A stretch of 64,000 nt of DNA from an uncultured Pelagibacteraceae bacterium (lineage in GTDB: Bacteria; Pseudomonadota; Alphaproteobacteria; Pelagibacterales; Pelagibacteraceae). Where the stretch lies: positions 36,213-100,212 of the forward strand of contig CACDZR010000003.1 of assembly GCA_902557235.1 (NCBI GenBank), given 5' to 3'. The notes under the pieces were generated by a model. That model was not told where the DNA came from. It saw only the letters and a program-made list of their open reading frames with translations, and ran no database searches. Position 1 is the first letter of the stretch, and the number at the start of each line of letters is the position of its first letter. Of the stretch, positions 36,435 to 46,677 are shown in pieces. Both the position numbers and the translations under genes were made by a program.

Positions 36435-38720
36435 ATGAAAAAAACTAAAATTGATCATTATACAGATAAAGAAGCTTTAGATTATCACCGTCATAATAAG
36501 CCAGGCAAGATTGAGATCTCATCCTCAAAAAATATGACTACAAAAAGAGATCTCGCTTTAGCTTATTCGCCAGGGGTAGCGGCACCAGTAAAAGCCATAA
36601 GTGAAAACCCAGAAACTGCGTTTGATTATACAAGTAAAGGAAACCTTGTTGCAGTAATAAGTAACGGTACCGCAATTTTAGGTATGGGTAACTTAGGAGC
36701 CTTAGCCTCAAAACCTGTTATGGAAGGAAAAGCAGTATTATTTAAAAGGTTTGCTGATATCGACTCCATTGATCTTGAAATTGACTCGCAAGATCATAAC
36801 GAGATAATTAATAGTATTAAAAATTTTGCTCCAAGTTTTGGGGGCATTAACTTAGAGGACATTGCAGCCCCCGATTGTTTTGTTATTGAAGAAAAACTAA
36901 AAGAAATTTTAGATATCCCTGTCTTTCATGACGATCAACATGGTACAGCGATTATAACTACAGCCGCATTAATTAATGCACTTGATATTACCAAAAAAAA
37001 AATTAACGAAGTAAAAATAGTTGTAAACGGTGCAGGGGCATCTGCAATGGCATGTGCAAATTTATTTAAAAAAAGTGGCGTTCCACAAAATAATATTACA
37101 ATGGTTGATAGAACAGGGGTAATCTATAGAGGACGAGAAAATTTAAACCAGTGGAAATCAGCTCATGCTATTGAAACCAAAGATCGAACTTTAAAAGATG
37201 CAATAAATAATGCAGATGTTTTTTTAGGTTTATCAGCAAAAGGTGCTTTGACAAAAGATATGGTTAAATCAATGGCGAAAAATCCTATCATATTTGCTTG
37301 TGCAAATCCCGATCCAGAAATCAAACCAGAGGAAGTTGCAGAGGTAAGAAATGATGTCATCATGGCTACTGGAAGATCAGATTATCCAAACCAAGTAAAT
37401 AATTTGATTGGCTTTCCTTACATTTTTAGAGGTGCATTAGATGTAAGATCCAAAACTATAAATGAGGAAATGAAAATCGCTGCAGCTCACGCGATTGCTA
37501 ACCTAGCAAAAGAAGAGGTCCCGGATGAGGTTGTTGCTGCAATGGGAGGTGAAAGACCACATTATGGAAAAGATTATATAATTCCCTCAACATTTGACCC
37601 AAGACTTATAAGCGTAATTCCAGCTGCTGTAGCTAAAGCAGCGATAGATACTGGTGTTGCTAGAATTAATATAAAAAATTTTGATGACTACAAAGATCAA
37701 TTAAGACAGAGATTAGACCCAACAGTTACGATCATGCAGGGTGTAAATAATTATATAAAGAAAAAACCTAAAAAAGTAATCTTTGCGGACGGTGAGGATG
37801 AAAATATGCTTAAAGCGGCAATAGCATTTAAAAACTCAAACTTAGGAATACCAATTTTAGTCGGCAAAGAGGATCTAATTAAAAATCAACTAAAAAAGAT
37901 AGGTTACAGCGAAAATTTTGACATAGAAATTATTAATTCAAAAGATAATAAGAAAAGAGAAAAGTATACAAAATATCTTTTCGAAAAACTTCAAAGAAAC
38001 AAGGGTATGCTTGAGCGTGATTGTGATCGTTTAGTAAGAAATGATAGAGTTGTTTGGTCATCTTGTATGGTAGCATGTAAGGATGCTGATGCGATGGTGA
38101 CTGGAAATACTAGGAGATATTCTTCATCACTAGAAAAGATAACTCAAGTTGTAGATCCTAGAGCTGGGGAAATTATGTTCGGTCTTAACTTGATAGTTAA
38201 TAGAGGAAAAACAATTTTTATATGTGATACATCTGTCATTGAATATCCTGATGCAAATCAATTAGCAGAAATGGCGAAATCAGCAGCTAGAGTAGTTAGA
38301 TTATTTGGATTTGATCCCAAAGTCGCTTTCTTATCTCATTCTACTTTTGGAGAGCCAGCTACTGTCAGAACAAAAAGACTAAGCGATGCGGTTGAAATTT
38401 TAAAGAAAGATAAAGTTGATTTTAAATTTGATGGAGAAATGCAGCCAGATGTTGCGCTGGAAGAATTATATAAAGAACTTTATCCATTTTCAGAAATTGT
38501 AGGAAATTCGAATGTCTTGATAATGCCTAGCCAACATAGTGCAGCTATTTCATATAAAATGATAAAATCAATGAGTAGAGCAAAAGTTATCGGACCTTTG
38601 TTAATTGGTTTGGGCCTTCCAATAGAGATTGCTCCTTTAAGAACTTCTACATCAGAAATTATTAATCTTGCATCTATTGCAGCATATTCTTCAGATGTAA
38701 TTGAATATAAAAATGATTAA
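36435..38720 (+). CDS. maeB: NADP-dependent malic enzyme with phosphotransacetylase-like domain
   Basis: MaeB decarboxylates malate to pyruvate with formation of NADPH. The 761-residue protein has the malic-enzyme part (1-430) with [11 protein letters not shown], the metal site [10 protein letters not shown] and the nucleotide loop [14 protein letters not shown]-terminal domain (about 440-761) resembles phosphate acetyltransferase, the usual form of MaeB in proteobacteria, where it is regulatory. The 3' end overlaps the convergent dolP-like gene by four bases with no terminator. Confidence 0.96.
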   Translation: MKKTKIDHYTDKEALDYHRHNKPGKIEISSSKNMTTKRDLALAYSPGVAAPVKAISENPETAFDYTSKGNLVAVISNGTAILGMGNLGALASKPVMEGKAVLFKRFADIDSIDLEIDSQDHNEIINSIKNFAPSFGGINLEDIAAPDCFVIEEKLKEILDIPVFHDDQHGTAIITTAALINALDITKKKINEVKIVVNGAGASAMACANLFKKSGVPQNNITMVDRTGVIYRGRENLNQWKSAHAIETKDRTLKDAINNADVFLGLSAKGALTKDMVKSMAKNPIIFACANPDPEIKPEEVAEVRNDVIMATGRSDYPNQVNNLIGFPYIFRGALDVRSKTINEEMKIAAAHAIANLAKEEVPDEVVAAMGGERPHYGKDYIIPSTFDPRLISVIPAAVAKAAIDTGVARINIKNFDDYKDQLRQRLDPTVTIMQGVNNYIKKKPKKVIFADGEDENMLKAAIAFKNSNLGIPILVGKEDLIKNQLKKIGYSENFDIEIINSKDNKKREKYTKYLFEKLQRNKGMLERDCDRLVRNDRVVWSSCMVACKDADAMVTGNTRRYSSSLEKITQVVDPRAGEIMFGLNLIVNRGKTIFICDTSVIEYPDANQLAEMAKSAARVVRLFGFDPKVAFLSHSTFGEPATVRTKRLSDAVEILKKDKVDFKFDGEMQPDVALEELYKELYPFSEIVGNSNVLIMPSQHSAAISYKMIKSMSRAKVIGPLLIGLGLPIEIAPLRTSTSEIINLASIAAYSSDVIEYKND

Positions 38721-39310
38721 TTTTTTTGTATTCTTAAATCATCAACAATTAAAATACTTGCTATAACATCCTCGACATCTAAAATTTCTTTAGCTTCATT
38801 TATTACTAACTCTTTTTCATCTGGTGTTAAAGCGATACCATAAACATAAATTTTTTTTTTATATGTATCTATCTGGTAGTTGGTAGCTTTTATTTCTTTG
38901 TTTAAAATTAAAGCTGTCCTTAATTGTGAAGTAATCAAAATATCTTTTGCTGACTGTTGAAAATTAAATTTTTCTTTAATTTTAATATCATTTCTTACAG
39001 ATCTTACTCCTTCTGTTTCCCAAGCTAATTTTGTTATTTTTAGTTTTTCTTCTGGGTTTTCAACTTTACCAGTTAAGAAAATCCTTCCATCTAGAACTTT
39101 TGAATTAATGGATAAAAAATATTTTTTATCCATTAATACTAATCTTGCTGATAAGTTTTTTTGCATTATAGAGTCATCAATCTGAGTTCCTAAAGATCTT
39201 GGGTCTAAGGCAACAGACACTCCAGTGCCAAAAATTCCCTTTGAGGAAACACCAACACATCCTGATAAAAATAAAGTAATTAAGAATAATATTAGAATTT
39301 TAAACTTCAT
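38717..39310 (-). CDS. BON-domain lipoprotein, DolP/YraP-like
   Basis: The 197-residue protein has a lipoprotein signal peptide with lipobox LSGC (Cys18). Two BON domains follow (about residues 45-110 and 120-190), each with the glycine at the end of VLDGRIFLTGKV and KIYVYGIAL. This is the DolP (YraP) layout. In E. coli DolP is an outer-membrane lipoprotein that binds anionic lipids and supports barrel assembly. Its position next to rsmI and the LpoA-like gene mirrors the E. coli yraL-yraM-yraP region. It overlaps rsmI by 11 bases. Confidence 0.87.
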   Translation of the reverse strand: MKFKILILFLITLFLSGCVGVSSKGIFGTGVSVALDPRSLGTQIDDSIMQKNLSARLVLMDKKYFLSINSKVLDGRIFLTGKVENPEEKLKITKLAWETEGVRSVRNDIKIKEKFNFQQSAKDILITSQLRTALILNKEIKATNYQIDTYKKKIYVYGIALTPDEKELVINEAKEILDVEDVIASILIVDDLRIQKN

Positions 39311-40163
39311 TTTTTATTTTAAGACAAAAATTATAAATTTTTTTTTTGGGAACTCTGCTATTTTGAGAAATTACATTTACAATTTCTTTTATGCTTAATT
39401 TATTAATCATTCCCTTGATGTTATTCTTATCTGATTCACTTAACAAAAGAGAATCTTTTTTTATCTTTTTTTTTTCAGATATCACAATGGTTAACTCTCC
39501 TTTTAAATTTTCATCGAAAGTCTTTAAATCATCCACCTTATATCTTAAATATTCTTCATAAAATTTAGTCATTTCTCTGCAAATCAAAATTTCCCTTTCA
39601 GAAAAATTTTCTTTTAAAAATGAGATAATCTTATTAATTTTTTTCGGTGATATAAAAAAAACAATGCTGACATCTAGTTGTGACAAAGATTTAAGATCAT
39701 TTTTAATTTCTTTCAATTTTGTTGGAAAAAAACCATAAAAAAAATATTTTTCAGAAAAACCACTAATTGATACAGCTGTACTGACCGCTGAAGGTCCTGG
39801 TAATGGATAAATATCTATTCTTTCTTCAACACATTGTCTTATCAAGATGGCTCCTGGATCAGATATTCCTGGTGTGCCAGCATCTGATATAAGGGAGACG
39901 ATTTTATCATTTCTCAAATGATTAATAATTAGAGATAAATTTTTCTTCTCATTAAATTTGTGATTAGGTAACAATTTTGATTTAACCCCAAACTTTTCCA
40001 TCAATTTTCTCGAAATTCGAGTATCTTCACACAGAATAAAATCGGACTTTTTTAAAATTTCTATTGCTCGATAAGTAATATCTCCTAAATTTCCAATTGG
40101 TGTGGGTATTATATATAGACCTTTTTTAATTTGTTTGTTTTCAAATTTAGGATTTATAGTCAT
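39300..40163 (-). CDS. rsmI: 16S rRNA 2'-O-methyltransferase RsmI
   Basis: RsmI methylates the ribose of C1402 in 16S rRNA. The 287-residue protein has the TIGR00096-type motifs: GLYIIPTPIGNLGDITYRAIEIL near the start, CEDTRISRKL, SDAGTPGISDPG and YPLPGPSAV. The start is divergent from the LpoA-like gene, with 34 bases between them. Its 3' end runs 11 bases into the dolP-like gene. Confidence 0.95.
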   Translation of the reverse strand: MTINPKFENKQIKKGLYIIPTPIGNLGDITYRAIEILKKSDFILCEDTRISRKLMEKFGVKSKLLPNHKFNEKKNLSLIINHLRNDKIVSLISDAGTPGISDPGAILIRQCVEERIDIYPLPGPSAVSTAVSISGFSEKYFFYGFFPTKLKEIKNDLKSLSQLDVSIVFFISPKKINKIISFLKENFSEREILICREMTKFYEEYLRYKVDDLKTFDENLKGELTIVISEKKKIKKDSLLLSESDKNNIKGMINKLSIKEIVNVISQNSRVPKKKIYNFCLKIKNEV

Positions 40164-40197
40164 AATTATACAATACTAAAATTGTATAAATCATTAA

Positions 40198-41352
40198 ATG
40201 AATAAATTTTTAAAACTTCTTTTTTCCGTATTTTTAGTTTTGTTATTTGAAACGTCTGTTTCATATGCTGAAGAAACAAAAATAAAGATTGGGGTATTAG
40301 CACCACTATCAGGAGAAAATGCTTCCATAGGAAAACAAATACTTAATTCAATAAGAATGGCTTTGATTGATATAAAGAATAACAATATAGAGATATATCC
40401 TAAAGACACCAGATCAGATCCTGAAATAACATTACGTTCAGCTTTAGAATTTGAAAAAATGGGGATATCACTAGTAATAGGTCCAGTTTTTCATAAAAAT
40501 TTATTATTTTTAGATAAGGTAAAGAATATTACCTTTTTATCTTTAACAAACAAAACTTTAGATCTTCATAAAAATATCATAAGCAGTGGCATTAACTCAT
40601 CATCACAACTAAATACAATTAAAAAATTTTTAGAAAAGAGTGAAATAAAAAAAACAATTTTTTTAATTCCCAATTTAAATTATGACCTAGAGATCGAGAA
40701 AGGAATTAAAGAGTCAAAGATAAAATTTTTTAGACAACACAATTATGATGTTGACCCCACTAAACTAACAAAACAAATAGAGAAAATCACAAACTATGGT
40801 ATAAGAAAGCAAAACTTATTGGATGAAATATCACGAGTTGAAAATACTGATGATCCAAATAAGGAAAAAATTATAGAAAATCTTGAAAAAAAATACACTC
40901 TTGGAAATGTAAAATTTGATTCCGTTATAATTACAGATTTTGATGAAAGTTTAAAAAGTGTTATTACTTCATTGCTGTATACCGACGTATCACCAAAAAA
41001 TAAATATATAATTACTTTGAACCAATGGTTTGATGAAAGTTTATTAAAAGAAAAAAATTTACAACCAATTTATTATCCTTCAATTAACAAACAAAATTTG
41101 GATGATTTTACTAATAAATTTTTTAAAAAATTTAATTACAAACCAAATTATTTGTCTTTATTAAGTTATGATCTAATAGGATTAATATATTACCTATCAC
41201 TAAAAAATGAAACTTTAGAAATAAGCAAATCATTCAAAACTCAAAATACATTTAAAGGAAAAATAGGGGTCTTTGAAATAAAAGATAATAAAATTAACCA
41301 TCAATTAAATTTTTATGAAATTAATGATGGTAAACTTAAAGAAATTTTTTAA
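40198..41352 (+). CDS. Penicillin-binding protein activator, LpoA/LppC-like
   Basis: The 384-residue protein has a signal peptide (about residues 1-24, ending SYAEE), without a lipobox cysteine. The rest is a type I periplasmic binding protein fold, with KIGVLAPLSGENASIGKQI and LVIGPVFHKN. It is the alphaproteobacterial LppC/LpoA form. In E. coli LpoA activates the synthase PBP1a. The position divergent from rsmI is the same as for yraM, which supports the call. A role as a plain solute-binding protein is possible but less likely, as no ABC transporter is nearby. It overlaps rdgB tail to tail by 17 bases. Confidence 0.82.
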   Translation: MNKFLKLLFSVFLVLLFETSVSYAEETKIKIGVLAPLSGENASIGKQILNSIRMALIDIKNNNIEIYPKDTRSDPEITLRSALEFEKMGISLVIGPVFHKNLLFLDKVKNITFLSLTNKTLDLHKNIISSGINSSSQLNTIKKFLEKSEIKKTIFLIPNLNYDLEIEKGIKESKIKFFRQHNYDVDPTKLTKQIEKITNYGIRKQNLLDEISRVENTDDPNKEKIIENLEKKYTLGNVKFDSVIITDFDESLKSVITSLLYTDVSPKNKYIITLNQWFDESLLKEKNLQPIYYPSINKQNLDDFTNKFFKKFNYKPNYLSLLSYDLIGLIYYLSLKNETLEISKSFKTQNTFKGKIGVFEIKDNKINHQLNFYEINDGKLKEIF

Positions 41353-41938
41353 TTTTTTTGAATGCAATTGACCTATGATCAATTTTATATTTACTAGATA
41401 ACTTCATTTCACCAAAAGTTTGTTTCTTTTTTTCGGGAATAAAAATTGGATCATATCCAAAACCATTTTTTCCTCTAACTTTGTTTGAAATATAACCTTC
41501 AATTTTTCCAACTACACTTGCAATTATTTTATCTAAATAACAAATCGATAACGCACACACAAATCTCGCTTTAATTTTTTTGGCTTTCCAATTTTTATCC
41601 TTTTTATTTAATTCTCTATACACTCTTTTAATCGCTTTACTAAAATCTCCTTTAGATCCCGCCCATCTGGCTGAAAAAATTCCAGGTCTTTTATCCAAAC
41701 AATCTATTTCAAGACCAGAGTCATCAGCAATACAAACTAAATTAGATTTTTTTGAGAAATACTTCGATTTAATTATTGAGTTTTCTTTAAATGTTTTTCC
41801 ATTTTCAGCTGGGCTTTTAAGCTTAAAATCTGATGTAGAAAAAATCTTAATTGATTTTGGTAATAAACCCTTAATTTCCTTAAGTTTTCCTTTGTTATTT
41901 GTGCCAATTAATATTTTTGATATTTTTTTTTTTAACAT
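41336..41938 (-). CDS. rdgB: XTP/dITP diphosphatase
   Basis: RdgB hydrolyses dITP, ITP and XTP to their monophosphates, clearing deaminated purines. The 200-residue protein has the Ham1 motifs: ILIGTNNKGKLKEI near the start, ADDSGLEIDCLDKRPGIFSARWAG near residue 70, and GYDPIFIPE near 163. The C-terminal HRSIAFKKIK is also conserved. It is divergent from grpE, with 36 bases between the starts. Confidence 0.95.
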   Translation of the reverse strand: MLKKKISKILIGTNNKGKLKEIKGLLPKSIKIFSTSDFKLKSPAENGKTFKENSIIKSKYFSKKSNLVCIADDSGLEIDCLDKRPGIFSARWAGSKGDFSKAIKRVYRELNKKDKNWKAKKIKARFVCALSICYLDKIIASVVGKIEGYISNKVRGKNGFGYDPIFIPEKKKQTFGEMKLSSKYKIDHRSIAFKKIKKFL

Positions 41939-41968
41939 CTAGAAATTCCTAAATTTCTTACCATATAT
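41939..41968 (+). promoter_or_regulatory. Candidate heat-shock (RpoH) promoter of grpE
   Basis: CTAG (41939-41942), 18 bases, then CCATATAT (41961-41968) resembles the alphaproteobacterial RpoH pattern CTTG-N17/18-CYATNT. The -35 has one mismatch. Transcription would begin at about the grpE ATG (41975), so the mRNA may be leaderless. Assigned by eye. Confidence 0.4.
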
Positions 41969-41974
41969 GCTTCT

Positions 41975-42613
41975 ATGGAAAAAGACCAAAAAGAGAATAT
42001 TCAAAACGAAAATTTAGCTAAGGAAGAAAATAATCAATCTCCTCAACCTCAGGAGCAAACGGATGATCATAATAAAAAAGAGGAAGAAGAAAAAAAAGAA
42101 TTAACGCCAGAAGAAAAAATTTTAGAGCTTGAAGATAAACTAGCTAGGACATTTGCTGAAATGGAAAATCAAAGAAGAAGGTTTGAGAAAGAAAAGGAAG
42201 ATGCTTTTGAATACGGTGGTTTTTCATTTGCTAAAGAAGCGCTTAGCCTTATAGACAATTTTGAAAGATCCAAAAATATTCTAGAGAGTGATGAGAAGTT
42301 GAAAGACTCTGAGGCACTTAAAAAAACTTTAGAGCATTTTGATATAATTCATAAAGATTTAATGTCTATATTTAACAAAAATAATATTAAACAGATTGAT
42401 AGTTTAAATAAAAAATTAGATCCAAACTTTCACCAAGCAATGATGGAAATCGAGGATGATACAAAAGAGCCGGGAACTATAATTCAAGAAATTCAAAAAG
42501 GTTTCACGATTAAAGATCGATTACTAAGGCCCTCTTTAGTTGGCGTAGCTAAGAAAACTCAAAAAAAAGCAGCCAAAACAGAGGAAACTAAAGAGAATTT
42601 GGAGACCAAATAA
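41975..42613 (+). CDS. grpE: Nucleotide exchange factor GrpE
   Basis: GrpE releases ADP from DnaK. The 212-residue protein has a long acidic, glutamine/lysine-rich N-terminal tail (about 1-50) that should form a coiled coil. It then has the family core with LARTFAEMENQRRRFEKEKEDA and the C-terminal beta-wing domain FHQAMMEIEDDTKEPGTI and KGFTIKDRLLRPSLVGVAK. It lies 60 bases before dnaK, with its own candidate heat-shock promoter. hrcA, often next to grpE, is absent. Confidence 0.96.
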   Translation: MEKDQKENIQNENLAKEENNQSPQPQEQTDDHNKKEEEEKKELTPEEKILELEDKLARTFAEMENQRRRFEKEKEDAFEYGGFSFAKEALSLIDNFERSKNILESDEKLKDSEALKKTLEHFDIIHKDLMSIFNKNNIKQIDSLNKKLDPNFHQAMMEIEDDTKEPGTIIQEIQKGFTIKDRLLRPSLVGVAKKTQKKAAKTEETKENLETK

Positions 42614-42625
42614 TGATTAGAACAG

Positions 42626-42653
42626 CTTGTAGAATTAAAAATAACACTTATAT
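42626..42653 (+). promoter_or_regulatory. Candidate heat-shock (RpoH) promoter of dnaK
   Basis: CTTG (42626-42629), a 17-base spacer, and CTTATAT (42647-42653) match the alphaproteobacterial RpoH promoter pattern I recall (CTTG-N17-CYTATNT). It is 20 bases before the dnaK ATG at 42674. A strong AGGAG at 42658-42662 serves as the ribosome-binding site. Confidence 0.55.
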
Positions 42654-42673
42654 GACGAGGAGAATTAATAATT

Positions 42674-44599
42674 ATGAGTAAAATTATTGGAATAGATTTG
42701 GGAACTACAAACTCTTGTGTGGCTATAATGGAAGGTAGCCAAGCAAAAGTTTTAGAAAATGCAGAAGGTGCTAGAACAACACCCTCTGTTGTTGCCTTTA
42801 CTGAAGAAAAAGAAAAATTGATAGGACAACCAGCTAAAAGACAAGCTGTAACAAATCCTGAAAATACCATCTTTGCAGTTAAAAGATTAATAGGAAGAAA
42901 CTTTGATGACCCAACTGTTAAAAAAGATATAGAGGCAGCTCCGTTCAAAATTGTTAATTCAGAAAAAGGAGATGCGTGGATAGAATCTAAGGGAGAAAAA
43001 TACTCTCCTTCTCAAATTTCAGCTTTTATTTTACAAAAAATGAAAGAAACAGCAGAAAAATATTTGGGCCAAGCTGTTACAAAAGCTGTAATTACTGTGC
43101 CTGCCTACTTTAATGATGCTCAAAGACAAGCAACAAAAGATGCTGGTAAAATTGCAGGTCTAGAAGTTTTAAGAATTATAAATGAACCTACTGCTGCATC
43201 ATTAGCTTATGGTTTAGATAAAAAACAAAATAAGAAAATTGCAGTTTATGACTTAGGTGGTGGAACATTTGATGTTTCAATACTTGAGCTTGGTGATGGA
43301 GTTTTTGAAGTTAAATCAACTAATGGAGATACATTTTTAGGCGGTGAAGATTTTGATAATTCTGTAGTGGAATATTTAATTGCTGAGTTTAAAAAAGATA
43401 ATGGAATAGATTTAAAATCAGATAAGCTTGCTCTTCAAAGATTAAAAGAAGCAGCTGAGAAAGCTAAAATTGAATTATCTTCAGCTGAACAAACTGATAT
43501 AAATTTGCCGTTTATCACAGCTGACAAAACAGGTCCAAAACATATCAATTTAAAACTTACAAGAGCAAAACTAGAAGCATTAGTTGAAGATCTTATAGCA
43601 AGAACAATGCCACCTTGTAAAACTGCATTGAAAGATGCTGGTATCACAGCAAATGAAATTGATGAAGTTGTTATGGTTGGTGGAATGACAAGAATGCCAA
43701 AAGTAATTGAAGAAGTTAAAAATTTCTTTGGAAAAGAACCTAATAAAAGTGTTAACCCTGACGAAGTTGTTGCAATGGGTGCCGCTATTCAAGCAGGTGT
43801 TCTTCAAGGAGATGTGAAAGATGTATTATTATTAGATGTAACACCTCTCTCTCTTGGAATTGAAACTTTAGGGGGAGTGTCTACAAAGTTAATTGAAAAA
43901 AATACAACAATACCTACAAAAAAAAGCCAAGTATTTTCAACTGCTGAAGATAATCAACCTGCTGTTTCTATTAGGGTATTACAAGGTGAAAGAGAGATGG
44001 CAGCTGATAATAAAATTTTAGGAAACTTTGAGCTTGTTGGAATTGCACCAGCTCCTAGAGGTGTTCCTCAAATTGAAGTTACATTTGATATCGATGCAAA
44101 TGGTATTGTTAATGTTTCAGCAAAAGACAAGGGTACCGGTAAAGAACAGAAAATTCAAATTCAAGCTTCAGGTGGTTTAAGTGATGAAGAAATTGAAAAA
44201 ATGGTTAAAGATGCTGAAGCTAATAAAGATGCTGATAAAAAGAAAAGAGAATCGGTAGATGTAAGAAATCAAGCAGACACCTTAATACACTCTACAGACA
44301 AAAATCTTAAAGAACACGGTTCTAAAGTATCTGATGCTGACAAAAAAGCTATTGAAGATGCTTCAGGTCAACTGAAAGAGGCTCTTAAAGGTGAAAACAC
44401 AGATGATATCAAGAAAAAGACTGAGGCATTAGTTCAAGCTTCAATGAAACTTGGAGAAGCAATATATAAATCACAACAAAATACAAAACCAGATTCTAAT
44501 AAAGATGATGGTAAAGATGATAAAGGAAAAAAAGAGGATAATGTTGTTGATGCTGATTTTGAGGAAGTAAAAGACGAGAATAAAGAAAAGAGCGCTTAA
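42674..44599 (+). CDS. dnaK: Chaperone DnaK (Hsp70)
   Basis: DnaK is the ATP-dependent Hsp70 chaperone. The 641-residue protein starts with [18 protein letters not shown]. It has the Hsp70 signatures [19 protein letters not shown] ([16 protein letters not shown] near residue 197) and [13 protein letters not shown], the linker [13 protein letters not shown] near 385, and an acidic C-terminal tail ending [10 protein letters not shown]. It uses a visible AGGAG ribosome site and a candidate RpoH promoter. grpE and dnaJ flank it in order. Confidence 0.99.
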   Translation: MSKIIGIDLGTTNSCVAIMEGSQAKVLENAEGARTTPSVVAFTEEKEKLIGQPAKRQAVTNPENTIFAVKRLIGRNFDDPTVKKDIEAAPFKIVNSEKGDAWIESKGEKYSPSQISAFILQKMKETAEKYLGQAVTKAVITVPAYFNDAQRQATKDAGKIAGLEVLRIINEPTAASLAYGLDKKQNKKIAVYDLGGGTFDVSILELGDGVFEVKSTNGDTFLGGEDFDNSVVEYLIAEFKKDNGIDLKSDKLALQRLKEAAEKAKIELSSAEQTDINLPFITADKTGPKHINLKLTRAKLEALVEDLIARTMPPCKTALKDAGITANEIDEVVMVGGMTRMPKVIEEVKNFFGKEPNKSVNPDEVVAMGAAIQAGVLQGDVKDVLLLDVTPLSLGIETLGGVSTKLIEKNTTIPTKKSQVFSTAEDNQPAVSIRVLQGEREMAADNKILGNFELVGIAPAPRGVPQIEVTFDIDANGIVNVSAKDKGTGKEQKIQIQASGGLSDEEIEKMVKDAEANKDADKKKRESVDVRNQADTLIHSTDKNLKEHGSKVSDADKKAIEDASGQLKEALKGENTDDIKKKTEALVQASMKLGEAIYKSQQNTKPDSNKDDGKDDKGKKEDNVVDADFEEVKDENKEKSA

Positions 44600-44626
44600 C
44601 ATACATTTATCTGTCCGGGGTATTAA

Positions 44627-45763
44627 ATGGCAAAAAGAGATTATTATGACGTCCTCGGCGTAAATAAAAGCGCATCCCCTGAAGAATTAAAATCTGCATA
44701 TAGAAAGTTAGCTGTAAAATATCATCCAGATAAAAATCCGGGCGATAAAGGAGCTGAGGAAAAATTTAAGGAAGCAAGTGAAGCCTACGGCATTCTATCT
44801 GATAAATCTAAAAAAGAAAATTATGATAATTTTGGTCATGCTGCCTTTGAAAATGGTGGCGGTGGACAAGGTGGATTTGGAGGTTTTGGGGGTTTTAGTG
44901 GTGCAGATTTTTCAGACATATTTGAGGATTTTTTTGGCGACTTCGGCGGTGGAAGAAGAAGTTCTAGAGGAAGAAGCTCAAATAATAGAGGCTCAGATCT
45001 AAGATATGATTTATCAATTACTTTAGAAGAAGCCTACTCAGGTAAAAAGCAAAATATACAATTTTCAACATCAGAAAAATGTAACACATGTAAGGGAAAT
45101 GGATCTAAGCCTGGGTCTAGCCCTGACAGATGTACTTACTGTGGAGGAAACGGTAGAGTTAGATCTAATCAAGGTTTTTTTACAGTTCAACAAACGTGTC
45201 CTCAATGTGCTGGTAGTGGGGAAGAAATAACCAATCCCTGCTCAGACTGTAATGGACAAGGAAACACTCAAACTTCAAAAAAAGTATCTGTCACAATACC
45301 AAAGGGAGTTGATGACGGTACAAGAATTAGACTTGCTGGCAAAGGTGAAGCAGGGACTAGAGGGGGTGCTAGTGGTGATTTATATTTATTTATAAATGTA
45401 AAATCTCACGAGTTATTTAAAAGGTCAGATGTAAATTTATTCTTTGAGTTTCCAATTTCAATAGCAGACGCAGCACTTGGTACAACAATAGAAATACCAA
45501 CAATAGATGGTAAAAAAGCAAAGATAAAAATACCTGATGGAACTCAAGATGGTAAACAATTTAGACTGAAAGGCAAAGGTATGCCCTTTATGCGTAGGGG
45601 AGATTTTGGAGATTTATATGTACAAATAAAAACTGAAGTTCCAGTATATTTAAATAAAGAACAAAGAAATCTTTTAGAAAAATTTAGGGAAATAGAAAAC
45701 GAAAAATCTAATCCGAGTATCAAAAAATTTTTTCAAAAAGCAAAAGATTTTTGGAAAAGTTAA
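44627..45763 (+). CDS. dnaJ: Chaperone DnaJ (Hsp40)
   Basis: DnaJ delivers clients to DnaK and stimulates its ATPase. The 378-residue protein has the J domain with YHPDKNPGD (HPD near residue 33), a glycine/phenylalanine-rich linker (about 75-115) and four zinc motifs of CxxCxGxG type: [24 protein letters not shown] and CSDCNGQG. The C-terminal substrate domains follow. It begins 27 bases after the dnaK stop. Confidence 0.98.
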   Translation: MAKRDYYDVLGVNKSASPEELKSAYRKLAVKYHPDKNPGDKGAEEKFKEASEAYGILSDKSKKENYDNFGHAAFENGGGGQGGFGGFGGFSGADFSDIFEDFFGDFGGGRRSSRGRSSNNRGSDLRYDLSITLEEAYSGKKQNIQFSTSEKCNTCKGNGSKPGSSPDRCTYCGGNGRVRSNQGFFTVQQTCPQCAGSGEEITNPCSDCNGQGNTQTSKKVSVTIPKGVDDGTRIRLAGKGEAGTRGGASGDLYLFINVKSHELFKRSDVNLFFEFPISIADAALGTTIEIPTIDGKKAKIKIPDGTQDGKQFRLKGKGMPFMRRGDFGDLYVQIKTEVPVYLNKEQRNLLEKFREIENEKSNPSIKKFFQKAKDFWKS

Positions 45764-45768
45764 TAAAC

Positions 45769-45804
45769 TCAACTTTAGTTCATCAAAAATGAAATTTAAG
45801 TTGA
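45769..45804 (+). repeat. Inverted repeat after dnaJ
   Basis: TCAACTT (45769-45775) pairs with AAGTTGA (45798-45804), and an inner TTCAT pairs with ATGAA, giving a stem with an internal mismatch and an AAAA-type loop. It lies between dnaJ and the sulfotransferase gene. No U-run follows, so it may protect the 3' end of the dnaKJ message rather than terminate. Confidence 0.4.
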
Positions 45805-45834
45805 AATAATTAATACCTAGTTTAATAAATAAAT

Positions 45835-46677
45835 ATGATTATCTGGATTGCCTCATATCCAAAAAGTGGAAATACTTGGGTTAGATCTTTTATAACTGCT
45901 TACTATTTTTGTGAAAACGGAATTTTTGATATAAACAAATTAAATTTAATAGAAGATTATCCAAATAAACAATTTTTTAAAGAAAAGGTCAAAAGAGGTG
46001 AAATTCATAAACACTGGGAAACTTCACAAAAAGATATTCGTGATCAAAAAAAAGTGAAATTTTTAAAAACGCACAATTCTTTAATTACTGCATTTGGAAA
46101 TGACTTTACAAAGCCTGAGTATTCCTTGGGAGTTATATATGTGATCAGAGATCCAAGAAATGTAATCACTTCAGTTAAAAATCATAATGATTTAGACTCA
46201 TATGACCAAGCACTCAAGTTTATGCAAGATGAAAATAAAGTATTAGAAGACTACCCACATCTCAAGAATTATGCAAAAACAAATATCATAAATTCATGGA
46301 GAATTAATTACCGTTCGTGGTTAAGTAACAAGTCTTTTCGAAGAGTTACGATTAGATACGAAGATATGGTTAAAAATCCAACTCAAACTTTTGAAAAACT
46401 AGTTGTTTTTGTTAATACCTTAATGAGATTTGATAATAAAATTGATCAAAAAAAACTTAATAATGCTATTGATACGACTAGCTTTAAAAGTCTACAAAAC
46501 ATAGAAAATTCGGGTAAGTTTGGTGAAAACGTATATTCTTTAAAAGACAATAGAAAAATTAAATTCTTTTATCAAGGACCAGAAAATGACTGGAAAAAAA
46601 ATCTTGATGAGAACATGATAAAAAAAATGAACGAATATTACCAAAATGATTTAAAATTCTTTCGATATGAAAACTAA
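45835..46677 (+). CDS. Sulfotransferase-family protein, copy 1
   Basis: The 280-residue protein begins MIIWIASYPKSGNTWVRS, the 5'-phosphosulfate loop of PAPS-dependent sulfotransferases (YPKSGNTW). The second co-substrate motif, VIRDPRNVITS, is near residue 104, and RYEDMVKNP near 178 is also typical. There is no signal peptide, so it should act in the cytoplasm. The acceptor is unknown. The C-terminus KIKFFYQGPENDW is shared with the copy at 62.7 kb. It overlaps dapB by 11 bases. The family call is firm; the substrate is not. Confidence 0.87.
   Translation: MIIWIASYPKSGNTWVRSFITAYYFCENGIFDINKLNLIEDYPNKQFFKEKVKRGEIHKHWETSQKDIRDQKKVKFLKTHNSLITAFGNDFTKPEYSLGVIYVIRDPRNVITSVKNHNDLDSYDQALKFMQDENKVLEDYPHLKNYAKTNIINSWRINYRSWLSNKSFRRVTIRYEDMVKNPTQTFEKLVVFVNTLMRFDNKIDQKKLNNAIDTTSFKSLQNIENSGKFGENVYSLKDNRKIKFFYQGPENDWKKNLDENMIKKMNEYYQNDLKFFRYEN

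Noticed and set aside
43435..43807. Minus-strand ORFs inside dnaK
   Set aside because: Typical antisense shadows of a highly conserved gene, cysteine- and histidine-rich only because of codon use on the other strand.
45769..45804. Inverted repeat after dnaJ as an intrinsic terminator
   Set aside because: It has an internal mismatch and is not followed by a T-run, so I list it only as a repeat.
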